A stretch of 64,000 nucleotides of DNA, from the NCBI RefSeq assembly GCF_902859805.1, contig NZ_CADIKC010000008.1, positions 310,001-374,000 of the forward strand. Direction: 5' to 3'. Shown here in pieces: positions 1-7,942 of this stretch; within the stretch, counting starts at the first letter, position 1; every line of letters starts with the position of its first letter. The DNA comes from Paraburkholderia sediminicola. GTDB lineage: Bacteria > Pseudomonadota > Gammaproteobacteria > Burkholderiales > Burkholderiaceae. Made by a program: the position numbers and the translations under genes. The notes below the pieces were generated by a model, which saw only the letters and a program-made list of their open reading frames with translations, did no database searches and had not been told where the DNA came from.

Positions 1-867
1 TTCGGCAGCCTCAACGCGGACGCAATACCGCTCGAAGACTACCTCGGCGAGACCAGGGTCATCATCGACCAGATCGTGGACCAGGCCGGGAACGGGCTGG
101 AAGTGTTGCGGGGCAACTCCTCGTACATCTACGACGGCAACTGGAAAATGCAGATGGAAAACGGCTGCGACGGCTACCACGTCAGCACCGTGCACTGGAA
201 CTACGCAGCGACGATGGACCGCCGCAAGGTCGACGGCACGAAGGCTGTGGATGCAAACAGCTGGAGCAAATCGGTAGCCGGTGTGTACGGATTCGACCAC
301 GGCCACATTCTGTTGTGGACCCAGACGATGAACCCGGACGTGCGACCGGTTTATCAATACCGCGAAGAAATCAAGGCACGTGTCGGCGAAGTAAAAGCGG
401 ATTTCATCGTCAACCAGACTCGAAACCTGTGCCTGTATCCGAACGTGTTCCTGATGGACCAGTTCAGCACCCAGATTCGCGTAGTACGCCCGCTCGCCGT
501 AGACAAGACCGAAGTCACCATCTTCTGCTTTGCCCCGAAGGGTGAGAGCGCAGCCGACCGCGCTACCCGCATTCGCCAATACGAGGATTTCTTCAACGTC
601 ACGGGTATGGGCACCGCGGATGACCTTGAAGAGTTCCGCGCCTGCCAGGCCGGCTATGCCGGCACCACGGCGATGTGGAACGACCTTTCGCGCGGCGCGC
701 CTTTGTGGGTTGAAGGTCCCGACGCGAACGCGAAAAGCATGGGCATGAAGCCGCTCATCTCAGGCGAGCGCAGCGAAGACGAAGGCCTGTTTGTGTGCCA
801 GCACGAATACTGGGTACAGGTGATGCGCGACGCACTGAAGAAAGAACAGGAGGAGACCGTAGCATGA
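1..867 (+). CDS. benA: Benzoate 1,2-dioxygenase large (alpha) subunit, 5'-truncated by window edge
   Basis: This is the catalytic alpha subunit of the ring-hydroxylating dioxygenase that turns benzoate into the cis-diol. The frame is open from base 1, so the N-terminal Rieske [2Fe-2S] domain lies outside the window and only the catalytic domain is seen. The motif NGCDGYHVSTVHW carries the Asp and two His expected around the mononuclear iron, and the segment NYAATMDRRK that follows is typical of BenA. A GTG at 76 is internal, not the start. The stop overlaps the benB start as ATGA. Close alternatives are anthranilate or toluate dioxygenase alpha subunits; the adjacent benB, benC and benD favour benzoate. 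Confidence 0.93.
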   Translation, partial: FGSLNADAIPLEDYLGETRVIIDQIVDQAGNGLEVLRGNSSYIYDGNWKMQMENGCDGYHVSTVHWNYAATMDRRKVDGTKAVDANSWSKSVAGVYGFDHGHILLWTQTMNPDVRPVYQYREEIKARVGEVKADFIVNQTRNLCLYPNVFLMDQFSTQIRVVRPLAVDKTEVTIFCFAPKGESAADRATRIRQYEDFFNVTGMGTADDLEEFRACQAGYAGTTAMWNDLSRGAPLWVEGPDANAKSMGMKPLISGERSEDEGLFVCQHEYWVQVMRDALKKEQEETVA

Positions 868-1352
868 GCTTCGACTACCCAAAAATCTGCGCCACGCTGT
901 ACCGCGAAGCGCGCCTGCTCGACGACCGCCAGTGGGACGACTGGCTCGCCTGCTATGCCGAGGACGTCACCTACTGGATGCCGGCGTGGGACGACGACGA
1001 CCAGCTCACCGATGACCACGAGAGTCAGATCTCGCTGATGTATTACCCGGACCGTGGCGGTCTGGAAGACCGGGTGTTTCGCATCAAGACCGAACGCAGT
1101 AGCGCGTCGATGCCTGAACCGCGGACCAGTCACAACGTCACCAACGTAGAAGTGCTGGCTGAACGCGACAACGAAGTAGACGTGCGCTACAACTTCGACA
1201 CGCTCAGCCATCGCTACAGAATCAACGACCATTTTTTCGGCACGATGTTCGTTACCTTGCGAAAGGTCGACGACGCCCTGGTGATTGCCAGCAAAAAAAT
1301 TGTGCTGAAGAACGATTACATCCGCCAGGTGCTCGACATTTACCACGTTTAA
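864..1352 (+). CDS. benB: Benzoate 1,2-dioxygenase small (beta) subunit
   Basis: This 162-residue NTF2-fold structural subunit pairs with BenA in the oxygenase hexamer. I place the start at ATG 864, which overlaps the benA stop as ATGA and follows an AGGAGA ribosome site inside benA. A longer reading from 795 would run deep into benA and is rejected. The N-terminus (MSFDYPKICATLYREARLLD) and the segment DWLACYAEDVTYWMPAW are characteristic of BenB-type beta subunits. Translation is probably coupled to benA. Confidence 0.93.
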   Translation: MSFDYPKICATLYREARLLDDRQWDDWLACYAEDVTYWMPAWDDDDQLTDDHESQISLMYYPDRGGLEDRVFRIKTERSSASMPEPRTSHNVTNVEVLAERDNEVDVRYNFDTLSHRYRINDHFFGTMFVTLRKVDDALVIASKKIVLKNDYIRQVLDIYHV

Positions 1353-1392
1353 TGTCGAACGCCGGGAGGGAACTGGAAGTAGAGGAGACAAC

Positions 1393-2415
1393 ATGTCCGT
1401 TTACAACATTGCATTGAACTTCGAAGACGGCGTGACCCGCTTCGTCGCATGCAAGCCGGGCGAGAAGGTGCTTGATGCGGCCTTTCGCGCGAAAATCAAC
1501 CTGCCAATGGATTGCTCCGATGGCGTGTGCGGTACCTGCAAGTGCCGCGCCGAGAGCGGCAGCTATGACCTGGGCGACGATTACATCGAAGACGCGCTGA
1601 GCGACGACGAGAAAGACAGTGGCCTCGTACTCACCTGCCAGATGGTGCCGCAAAGCGACTGCGTGATTGCCGTGCCCGCCTCTTCCACTGCGTGCAAGAC
1701 GGAACAGAGCCGGTTCGCCGCGACAGTATCGAAGGTGGAGCCGCACAACGATGCGGCCGTGGTGCTCGAGCTGGACGTGGATGCGACCGCGCCGGTATTC
1801 CTGCCCGGTCAGTACGTCAACATCGATGTTCCCGGCAGCGGCCAGCATCGCTCGTATTCATTTTCATCGGCGCCGGGGCAATCGAAAGTCAGTTTTCTGA
1901 TCAAGCGGATTCCCGGTGGAGTCATGAGTACCTGGCTCGATTCCGCGCAGCCTGGCAACAAGCTGGATCTGATCGGGCCGCTCGGCAGTTTCTATCTGCG
2001 CGCCGTGGAGCGGCCGTTGCTGTTCCTCGCGGGCGGCACGGGCCTGGCTCCGTTCCTGTCGATGCTGGAAGTGCTGGCGCGCGCCGATTCGCAGCAGAAG
2101 GTCCACCTGATTTACGGTGTGACCCGGGACCTCGACCTGGTGCAGGTCGATGCAATCGAAGCGTACCTGCCGAAGTTGCCGAATTTCACTTACGCCACCG
2201 TCGTGGCCGACACGGATTCGACCCATCCCCGCAAAGGCTGGGTGACGCAGCACATGCCAGCAGAAGCCCTGAACGATGGTGATGTCGACGTTTACCTGTG
2301 CGGGCCGCCGCCGATGGTCGACGCAGTGCGCAAGCATTTCGACGAAAACGGCGTGAAGCCCAACAGCTTCCACTACGAGAAGTTCACTCCTAACGCAGCA
2401 CCGAGGACCGCATGA
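1393..2415 (+). CDS. benC: Benzoate 1,2-dioxygenase electron-transfer reductase
   Basis: This 340-residue one-component reductase passes electrons from NADH to the BenAB oxygenase. An N-terminal plant-type [2Fe-2S] ferredoxin domain has Cys41, Cys46, Cys49 and Cys82 as ligands (CSDGVCGTC). It is followed by an FAD-binding domain (RSYSFSSAP, about 155-163) and an NAD-binding domain (FLAGGTGLAPF, and a CGPPPMVD motif near the end). The ATG at 1393 follows AGAGGAGA. The stop overlaps benD by 4 bases. Domain order and length match BenC and XylZ. Confidence 0.95.
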   Translation: MSVYNIALNFEDGVTRFVACKPGEKVLDAAFRAKINLPMDCSDGVCGTCKCRAESGSYDLGDDYIEDALSDDEKDSGLVLTCQMVPQSDCVIAVPASSTACKTEQSRFAATVSKVEPHNDAAVVLELDVDATAPVFLPGQYVNIDVPGSGQHRSYSFSSAPGQSKVSFLIKRIPGGVMSTWLDSAQPGNKLDLIGPLGSFYLRAVERPLLFLAGGTGLAPFLSMLEVLARADSQQKVHLIYGVTRDLDLVQVDAIEAYLPKLPNFTYATVVADTDSTHPRKGWVTQHMPAEALNDGDVDVYLCGPPPMVDAVRKHFDENGVKPNSFHYEKFTPNAAPRTA

Positions 2416-3188
2416 GCACGCAACGATTTGCCGGCAAGGTCATGGTCGTCACAGGCGCTGCACAGGGCATTGGTCGCGCCGTAGCGCTTCGCGCGGCCGC
2501 GGAAGGCGGCAAGGTGCTGTTCGTCGACCGCGCGGAGTTCGTCTCTGAAGTTGCGGCTGAAGCAGACGGCGCGGAGACGGCAGGCTTCGTCGCCGACCTC
2601 GAGACGTACGAAGGCGCGGCATCGGCGATGGCTTTTGCCGTAAGCAAGTTTGGCGGCATCGACATACTGATCAATGGCGTCGGTGGCGCGATCCGCATGC
2701 GTCCGTTCGCTGAGTTCGAACCTGCGCAGATTGACGCGGAAATTCGTCGCTCACTCATGCCCACGCTGTATGCCTGCCATGCTGTGTTGCCGCACCTGCT
2801 CAAACGGGGCGGTGGCGCCATCGTCAACGTCTCATCGAATGCTACGCGTGGTATCCGCCGCGTACCGTATTCGGCAGCCAAGGGCGGTGTCAACGCGATC
2901 ACGCAGTCACTGGCGATGGAGTACGCGGAGCACAACATCCGTGTGGTCGCTACAGCGCCAGGCGGGACCGACGCACCGCCGCGACGCGTTCCTCGCAATA
3001 CTGCCGGCGACAGCGATCAGGAAAAGGTCTGGATGGGCGACGCGGTGAAGCAGGTCACTGAATCCACCTTCCTTAAACGCTACGGCAGCATCGACGAACA
3101 GGTCGCCCCGATTCTGTTCCTCGCTTCAGACGAGGCAGGCTATATCACGGGCACGGTGTTGCCGGTGGCGGGTGGTGATACTGGTTGA
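2412..3188 (+). CDS. benD: Benzoate diol dehydrogenase (1,6-dihydroxycyclohexa-2,4-diene-1-carboxylate dehydrogenase)
   Basis: This 258-residue short-chain dehydrogenase oxidises and decarboxylates the benzoate cis-diol to catechol using NAD+. The Rossmann motif TGAAQGIG lies at residues 14-21, and the active-site Ser and YSAAK are present in the middle. ATGA overlap with benC indicates co-translation. It is the last ben gene here; no catechol dioxygenase or benzoate transporter follows. The next gene is convergent, only 6 bases away, and belongs to the gentisate route. Confidence 0.93.
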   Translation: MSTQRFAGKVMVVTGAAQGIGRAVALRAAAEGGKVLFVDRAEFVSEVAAEADGAETAGFVADLETYEGAASAMAFAVSKFGGIDILINGVGGAIRMRPFAEFEPAQIDAEIRRSLMPTLYACHAVLPHLLKRGGGAIVNVSSNATRGIRRVPYSAAKGGVNAITQSLAMEYAEHNIRVVATAPGGTDAPPRRVPRNTAGDSDQEKVWMGDAVKQVTESTFLKRYGSIDEQVAPILFLASDEAGYITGTVLPVAGGDTG

Positions 3189-3198
3189 GGCGACTCAA
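3185..3198. terminator. Small bidirectional hairpin over the two convergent stop codons of benD and the gentisate dioxygenase
   Basis: TTGAG (3185-3189), a gcga loop and CTCAA (3194-3198) form a 5-bp stem. The TGA of benD (3186-3188) and the TGA of the opposing gene (3195-3197 on the minus strand) both lie in the stem. There is no T tract on either side, so termination is uncertain; it may only be a compact junction. Confidence 0.3.
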
Positions 3199-4259
3199 GC
3201 CGCGCCCCTTTCCTCCCTGAACAGATAAAGCGCCTCCTGTATGGGCCGGTCGGAAAAAGAGAACAGGACGCTGTCCTCGTCTGCCTCGTGCTGGACGTGA
3301 TGCCACGACGGGACGACAAAGATATCCCGCTTGCTCCACTCCACGACGACGTCATTTCCAATCCGGCTGCGGCCCCGCCCTTCGATGGGCACAAAGACGG
3401 TCGCGTCGGTTGAGCGGTATGGTGCCGTCGAAAACCCTTTGACCAGCAACTGAGTGAAGGTAGCCATCGTCGCCATCGCATACTTCCCGTTGTTCGGGTT
3501 GACATACCTCATCTTCAACCCATGACAGGGATCCCACGCATTCGCGCGACGCATCCGCTCCAGCGCTTCGCGTGTCCGGGCATAAGGATAGTTGAAGATC
3601 GGCGAGGTTCCACCGACGGGATGATAGTCAACCGGCAGCAGATTGGCGCCGTAGCGGACGTCACTGTCGCCGACTGGACGCGTAATCGATTGCTCGTCCT
3701 CGCCAAGATGCTCGGCAAACGAGGCGTCCACAAACTGCACCACAGGTATGTCCAGACCGTCCAGCCAGAAAATAGGCCTGTCGCTTTCGTTGCCGTGATC
3801 GTGCCATGCCATCGGCGGCGTGATAATGAAGTCCCCTTCGTTCATCAATGTCCGTTCGCCATTCACCGATGTGTGAGCGCCACCGCCTTCCAGTACAAAA
3901 CGCAGGGCTGTTTGCGCGTGACGGTGCGCGGGCGCGACCTCGCCGGGAAGGACCAGCTGCACCCCCGCATACAGATCGGTTGTGATCTTCGATTGACCAC
4001 GCAGGCCTGGGTTCTCCAGCACGAGCACGCGCCGTTCGGCTTCCTTTGCCGTAATGATCTCGCCCGCCTCCATCATGGCCGCGCGGACGTCCGCGAATCG
4101 CCAGTGTGCCGGCTCGCATTTGCTGCGTGGCTCAGGCGTGATCAGATCGTTCAACGAAGTCCAAAGCGGCGCGAGGTTCTTCTGGCCGATTCGTTCGTAA
4201 AAGGCCTCGCGCTCGGGTGTCTCCATCACACTCAGCTTTTCAGAGTTATCAGCCACCAT
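3195..4259 (-). CDS. Gentisate 1,2-dioxygenase
   Basis: This is a bicupin Fe(II) ring-cleavage enzyme converting gentisate to maleylpyruvate. The first cupin has PAHRHAQTALRFVLEG (His112, His114) and WHDHGN (His153), matching the 2-His plus His metal site of the family. The second cupin around TVFVPIEGRGRSRIG is less conserved, as usual. I choose ATG at 4259, giving 354 residues with a purine-rich GGGGGAA just upstream; a longer reading would need TTG at 4283. The start overlaps the end of the MFS gene by 11 bases, so the two are co-translated. It is the last gene of the minus-strand gentisate operon. It is equivalent to nagI/gdo genes, but I do not assign a symbol. Confidence 0.92.
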   Translation of the reverse strand: MVADNSEKLSVMETPEREAFYERIGQKNLAPLWTSLNDLITPEPRSKCEPAHWRFADVRAAMMEAGEIITAKEAERRVLVLENPGLRGQSKITTDLYAGVQLVLPGEVAPAHRHAQTALRFVLEGGGAHTSVNGERTLMNEGDFIITPPMAWHDHGNESDRPIFWLDGLDIPVVQFVDASFAEHLGEDEQSITRPVGDSDVRYGANLLPVDYHPVGGTSPIFNYPYARTREALERMRRANAWDPCHGLKMRYVNPNNGKYAMATMATFTQLLVKGFSTAPYRSTDATVFVPIEGRGRSRIGNDVVVEWSKRDIFVVPSWHHVQHEADEDSVLFSFSDRPIQEALYLFREERGAA

Positions 4260-5550
4260 TTCCCCCGTTCTCTTCCGACTCAATCCCGCGTTTATTGAAG
4301 ATCCGCGCAGGCGCTGTTTCCTTCAACGCTGCGACTGCAATGGCTCCGGCGCAGATTGTCCAAAGCGGCATGGTCACTGCATGCTCGATGCCGAAATGCT
4401 TGGCCAGATAACCGGCGTACGCAGGTGCAACGCCACCGCCAAAAACTTCGCCAATACCGATGATCATGCCCGACGCCGTGGACATCAATTGGACCGGCAC
4501 GGCTTCAGCCGCGACCGGACCAACCGTCAGTGTGATCAGGCTATACAGGCAACCCATCGCGATCATCAGGCAGATGAACAGCGCAACAGGTGAAGCGCCA
4601 GTCCGCAGGAAAATCCATAGCGACAGAAATACGCCCGCCGCAGAGGCCAGCATGACCGGCTTGCGGCCAACGCGGTCTGAAAGGGCCGGCAGTACGAGCG
4701 CGCCGATCGCCCCGCCAAAGCCTAGCGACGAAAGAATGAAACCCATCTGCTGTATGTCGAGATGCAGATAGTCAACAAGATAATTGGGAAACAGCGCTGC
4801 AATGACGATCTGGCACGCGAGCCAGCACAGCATGCAGATGATGCCAAGCGGTACATTGCGATAGCGAAATACCTCATACCAACGATGGTGGGCCGCGTCA
4901 TGCGTCGCGGTGTGTTTCGCAATTTCAACCGGCGATGGTCGTCGCAACACCCGTTGCGCGAGGAACGCAACAATGAGACCCGGAAATGCGACGAGCAGAA
5001 AAATCCACGGCCAGTTCATCACCTTGAGAAGCTGCGTCACCACAATCGGGGTGAGACCAAGTCCGAGCAGAGCCGGCATCATTTGCTGGATCCCGACGTT
5101 GCGTCCGTGTCGGCTTGGGGGCGACGCATCCATGGTCGCAATGATGCTGGCCGGTGTGAAGGCGCCCTCGGCCACACCCATAAATGCGCGGATGGCAATC
5201 AGGCTGCCGACGCCGGTTGCGAGTCCGCCAAGACCCGCAAGCAACGAAAACCCAACCATCGCCGGCACAATGACTCTCTTGAAGCCGATCCTGTCTGAGA
5301 GATTCCCTGTCAGGAGCGCGGACAAGCCCCACGCGAGCGCCAATGCGCCTGTGATATGCCCGAGATCCTGATAGTCGAGCTTCAGGTCGCGCATCAGTAC
5401 CGGCATCAACGGCACGATCAGGAAGCGATCGATGCCGACAAGTCCCATGCCGAGAGCCATCAGCGTGACAGCCTTCCATTCATAGCTTTTTGACGACTCA
5501 ACCTGCAACGGTGCCGCCGTTGAGGGCGTCAGCGGAGGAGTAACGTTCAT
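4249..5550 (-). CDS. MFS transporter, probable gentisate or hydroxybenzoate uptake
   Basis: This 433-residue major facilitator has about 12 membrane segments, beginning near residue 27 after a polar cytoplasmic N-terminus. The loop 2-3 signature is NLSDRIGFKRVIVP, and a second copy appears as ALSDRVGRKPVML in the C-terminal half. The start ATG at 5550 overlaps the upstream isomerase stop as ATGA and has AGAAGGA as ribosome site. Its place between maleylpyruvate isomerase and gentisate dioxygenase implies import of the pathway substrate. It is not of the AAHS type seen at 19802. The substrate is inferred. Confidence 0.8.
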   Translation of the reverse strand: MNVTPPLTPSTAAPLQVESSKSYEWKAVTLMALGMGLVGIDRFLIVPLMPVLMRDLKLDYQDLGHITGALALAWGLSALLTGNLSDRIGFKRVIVPAMVGFSLLAGLGGLATGVGSLIAIRAFMGVAEGAFTPASIIATMDASPPSRHGRNVGIQQMMPALLGLGLTPIVVTQLLKVMNWPWIFLLVAFPGLIVAFLAQRVLRRPSPVEIAKHTATHDAAHHRWYEVFRYRNVPLGIICMLCWLACQIVIAALFPNYLVDYLHLDIQQMGFILSSLGFGGAIGALVLPALSDRVGRKPVMLASAAGVFLSLWIFLRTGASPVALFICLMIAMGCLYSLITLTVGPVAAEAVPVQLMSTASGMIIGIGEVFGGGVAPAYAGYLAKHFGIEHAVTMPLWTICAGAIAVAALKETAPARIFNKRGIESEENGGNGG

Positions 5551-6254
5551 TCGAAATCCTTCTGGTTTGATGGCATCGCACGTTCGAACGCCGGCAAAGC
5601 AAGCGCCCCGTCCGAAATTCGCTTCAGGATGGGAAAGGGACTCATATCCAGATCGAAATTACGCGCATTGACTACCTGCGGAACGAGACAGATGTCCGCC
5701 ATGGTGACGCTGTCACCGTGGCAAAATCGCCCTGTCTCGGGACTGGTTGCAAGCATCCCTTCGATGGCCTCAAAACCGTCCGCTATCCACCGGTTGTACC
5801 AATCCTTGATCGCGTCTTCTGATTGATGAAGTGTTTTGCGCAGATAGTTGAGAACGCGCAGGTTGTCGATCGGATGGATATCGCAAGCGACAATTTGCGC
5901 CAGCGCGCGTACGCGTGCACGCCCGGCCGGATCGGCCGGTAGCAATGGGGGATTTGGCCGCGTCTCATCAAGGTACTCAAGAATGGATAGCGACTGAATC
6001 AGTACCTGTCTATCAATGGCCAGCGTCGGCACAAGTCCCTGAAGATTCAACTTCAGGTAGCCTGGCGCCCGCTGCTCGCCGCGCCGCAGATGATGAAACG
6101 CATCCTCATAGGCTATCGCCTTGAGATTGAGCGCTATCCGGACGCGAAATGACGCGGAAGACCGGTAGTAGCCGTGGAGTGTGACAACAGCGTCGGGTCT
6201 CTCCGACATCCCCGAATGGTAAGGATCGGCTGACGCCGAAAGTTCATTGATCAT
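5547..6254 (-). CDS. Glutathione-dependent maleylpyruvate isomerase (zeta-class GST)
   Basis: This 235-residue zeta-class glutathione transferase fold isomerises maleylpyruvate to fumarylpyruvate. The N-terminal glutathione motif is SSASFRVRIAL; the Cys of typical maleylacetoacetate isomerases (SSCS) is Ala here. The segment ACDIHPIDNLRVLNYLRKT closely resembles NagL. ATG 6254 is preferred over the upstream TTG at 6269 because GGAGGAGA lies just before it. It is the first gene of the operon, about 25 nt after the predicted transcription start of the LysR-type promoter at 6285-6352. Maleylacetoacetate isomerase is the alternative, but the neighbouring gentisate dioxygenase argues against it. 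Confidence 0.88.
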   Translation of the reverse strand: MINELSASADPYHSGMSERPDAVVTLHGYYRSSASFRVRIALNLKAIAYEDAFHHLRRGEQRAPGYLKLNLQGLVPTLAIDRQVLIQSLSILEYLDETRPNPPLLPADPAGRARVRALAQIVACDIHPIDNLRVLNYLRKTLHQSEDAIKDWYNRWIADGFEAIEGMLATSPETGRFCHGDSVTMADICLVPQVVNARNFDLDMSPFPILKRISDGALALPAFERAMPSNQKDFE

Positions 6255-6284
6255 TTCCGTCTCCTCCAACTTGTGTTGTCACTA

Positions 6285-6352
6285 ACTATCGACGCTGCCG
6301 TGATCACTGTCCAACGATAAAAATCGACCGTGTGATCTCGACAAGTGATTAC
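6285..6352 (-). promoter_or_regulatory. LysR-type activated promoter of the gentisate operon (copy A)
   Basis: Read on the minus strand: GTAATC-N9-GATCAC (6352-6332), 17 bp, TTGGAC (6314-6309), 18 bp, GATAGT (6290-6285). The box ATC-N9-GAT fits the LysR T-N11-A rule and is centred near -65. The same elements with identical spacing stand before the porin (8351-8418) and fumarylpyruvate hydrolase (17289-17356). The poor -35 and long spacer suit an activator-dependent promoter. Confidence 0.75.
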
Positions 6353-6448
6353 CAGCTAGCTGGACTCAACTCGCATTCGTCATGTGAGTTTCGTAACGCT
6401 AACTATCTTTGAACACCGACGGAGACGGACGCCGACAATAAGAGCGAA

Positions 6449-6473
6449 GGCCGTTGCTCCTTAGGCAACGGCC
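6449..6473 (-). terminator. Hairpin terminator after the porin-BON unit
   Basis: A 9-bp perfect stem GGCCGTTGC/GCAACGGCC with a 7-base loop lies just downstream of the BON gene stop. On the minus strand the stem is followed by TTCGCTCTTATTG, only moderately T-rich, so it is a plausible but not textbook intrinsic terminator. Confidence 0.55.
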
Positions 6474-6481
6474 CCACGGGC

Positions 6482-6847
6482 TTACCGCTCTATCGCATAT
6501 ACACTGAGCCGATTGTCAACTGAAGAAACGCCAGGCACGCTTTTGGCGACGTCTTCAGCGCGATCTACCTGAGCGCTCTTCGGTACAGAACCAGACAACG
6601 TTATAGCGCCGCCCTTCGCGTAGACAAATAACTGGGTCATGTCGATCCCTTTTGCCTTCGCCATTGCAGTTCGCACAGTTTTTGCGAGCTTACGGTTTGC
6701 AGCTCTGATCGCCTTTGCGTTCGGCGCGCTCGCTGCAAATCCGGACGCAACCCCCGCGCTGTCGTTGCCGTCCTGCGCGAATGCTGTCGACGGCGCGATA
6801 GTGGCGGCCAATGCGGCTACCAATCCCATCTGTACGATTGCTCTCAT
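6482..6847 (-). CDS. Periplasmic BON-domain protein
   Basis: This 121-residue exported protein has a signal peptide at 1-24 (ends STAFA-QDG) and a single BON domain in the C-terminal half (AKGGAITLSGSVPKSAQVDRAEDVAKSVPGVSSVDNRLSV, here split: AKGGAITLSGSVPKSAQ, then RAEDVAKSVPGVSSVDN). BON domains are small lipid- or envelope-binding modules of the OsmY type. It begins 12 bases after the porin stop with GGGAGAAG as ribosome site, so it is very likely co-transcribed with the porin from the promoter at 8351-8418. Its link to aromatic uptake is inferred from this arrangement only. Confidence 0.82.
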   Translation of the reverse strand: MRAIVQMGLVAALAATIAPSTAFAQDGNDSAGVASGFAASAPNAKAIRAANRKLAKTVRTAMAKAKGIDMTQLFVYAKGGAITLSGSVPKSAQVDRAEDVAKSVPGVSSVDNRLSVYAIER

Positions 6848-6859
6848 CCTGCTTCTCCC

Positions 6860-7942
6860 TTAGAACGAATGCCGCACGCCAATCTGCACGCCGGTCTGAC
6901 TGCTATCGGCGGATGCCGTCCTATAAGCAGCAGACGTACTGTTGTAGGAATCGAAGTTAAGCGCTGAATGACGCGAATAACCCACTACCACGTACAGATC
7001 GGTGCGCTTTGATAACAGGTAGTCGCCGATGGCCATAACCTGCTGTGGGCTGGCAGGTCTTGTCACCTCACCGTTTGCTCCAGTCGCTGTCTGAATGCGG
7101 TCGTAGTAGTACGCGAGGGTGAGCATCTTGTCGACCGCGAGCAGATAGCGCGTCGCCACCCAGAAGTAATCGTCGCGTGCGGCATAGCCGGCGAGTGGAT
7201 CGTTCTTTCCATACCGATAGCCGCCCATGAACTTGAATGCGGCGGTTGAAAAGGTGATACCGATAGCGGCCTTTTCGAAACGTGCGTAGTTTCCGCCAGT
7301 ACCTTCCGAGCGATGAAGATTGTCGTATCCGAGGCTTACGGAGAGCGTGCCGATGTCGTATGCTGCGGCACCGCCATAGCCCGATCCGTTCGAGAACTGC
7401 CCTGCGAGATTGCTGAAGGAATAGTGCCCCGTCAGCGTCACCGGTCCGAAAGCGTTCTTATATTTGACGACGTTGCTTTCCCAAAGGTTGGATCCAACTT
7501 CCGCAACGACCGGTTCGTATGTACCCGAGAGGTCAGTCGGTGACGACGGATAGAGTGCATCGACGAGAGACGTGTACTGTCGGCCAAAGCGTAGCGTGCC
7601 GGCCTTCGGTGACGTCAGACCGATCCACGCGCTCCGGCCAAAAAATTCCTGCATCAGCTCGCCGCCAGGAATCAGAAAACCGCTCTCGATCTGAAATTCC
7701 GCCTTCAGACCACCGCCAAGATCTTCATTGCCGGTCAGCCCCCAGCGGGAACCACCGGAGCGCGCTCCATCCGCCATTGACCAACGGTTTCCGCTTGTCG
7801 CAGGCTGGCCGGGATTGATTGGCCAATGATTGGTGAACTCGATTGCAGTGTCGAGAATGCCATAGAGCGTTACACTCGATTCAGCATGTCCACACACCGC
7901 AAACGTACCGGCCAGCAGGCCGGCGCACATCTGCCTCTTCAT
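6860..7942 (-). CDS. Outer-membrane porin, Burkholderia general porin family
   Basis: This 360-residue trimeric beta-barrel porin of the OmpC/Opc type starts at ATG 7942, preceded by AGAGGAGGGG. That gives a clean signal peptide MKRQMCAGLLAGTFAVCGHA, then the typical SSVTLYGILD. Family motifs include SRWGLTGNEDLGGGLKAEF and GRQYTSL, and the chain ends in Phe (IGVRHSF) as Bam substrates do. A longer reading from 8017 lacks a signal peptide and is rejected. The predicted promoter lies about 400 bases upstream. The shared operator implies induction with the gentisate pathway, so it may admit aromatic acids. Confidence 0.9.
   Translation of the reverse strand: MKRQMCAGLLAGTFAVCGHAESSVTLYGILDTAIEFTNHWPINPGQPATSGNRWSMADGARSGGSRWGLTGNEDLGGGLKAEFQIESGFLIPGGELMQEFFGRSAWIGLTSPKAGTLRFGRQYTSLVDALYPSSPTDLSGTYEPVVAEVGSNLWESNVVKYKNAFGPVTLTGHYSFSNLAGQFSNGSGYGGAAAYDIGTLSVSLGYDNLHRSEGTGGNYARFEKAAIGITFSTAAFKFMGGYRYGKNDPLAGYAARDDYFWVATRYLLAVDKMLTLAYYYDRIQTATGANGEVTRPASPQQVMAIGDYLLSKRTDLYVVVGYSRHSALNFDSYNSTSAAYRTASADSSQTGVQIGVRHSF

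Noticed and set aside
5547-6254. Maleylacetoacetate isomerase as the name for the zeta-class GST
   Set aside because: The Cys of the SSCS motif is Ala, the sequence resembles NagL more, and it is beside gentisate dioxygenase rather than homogentisate genes.
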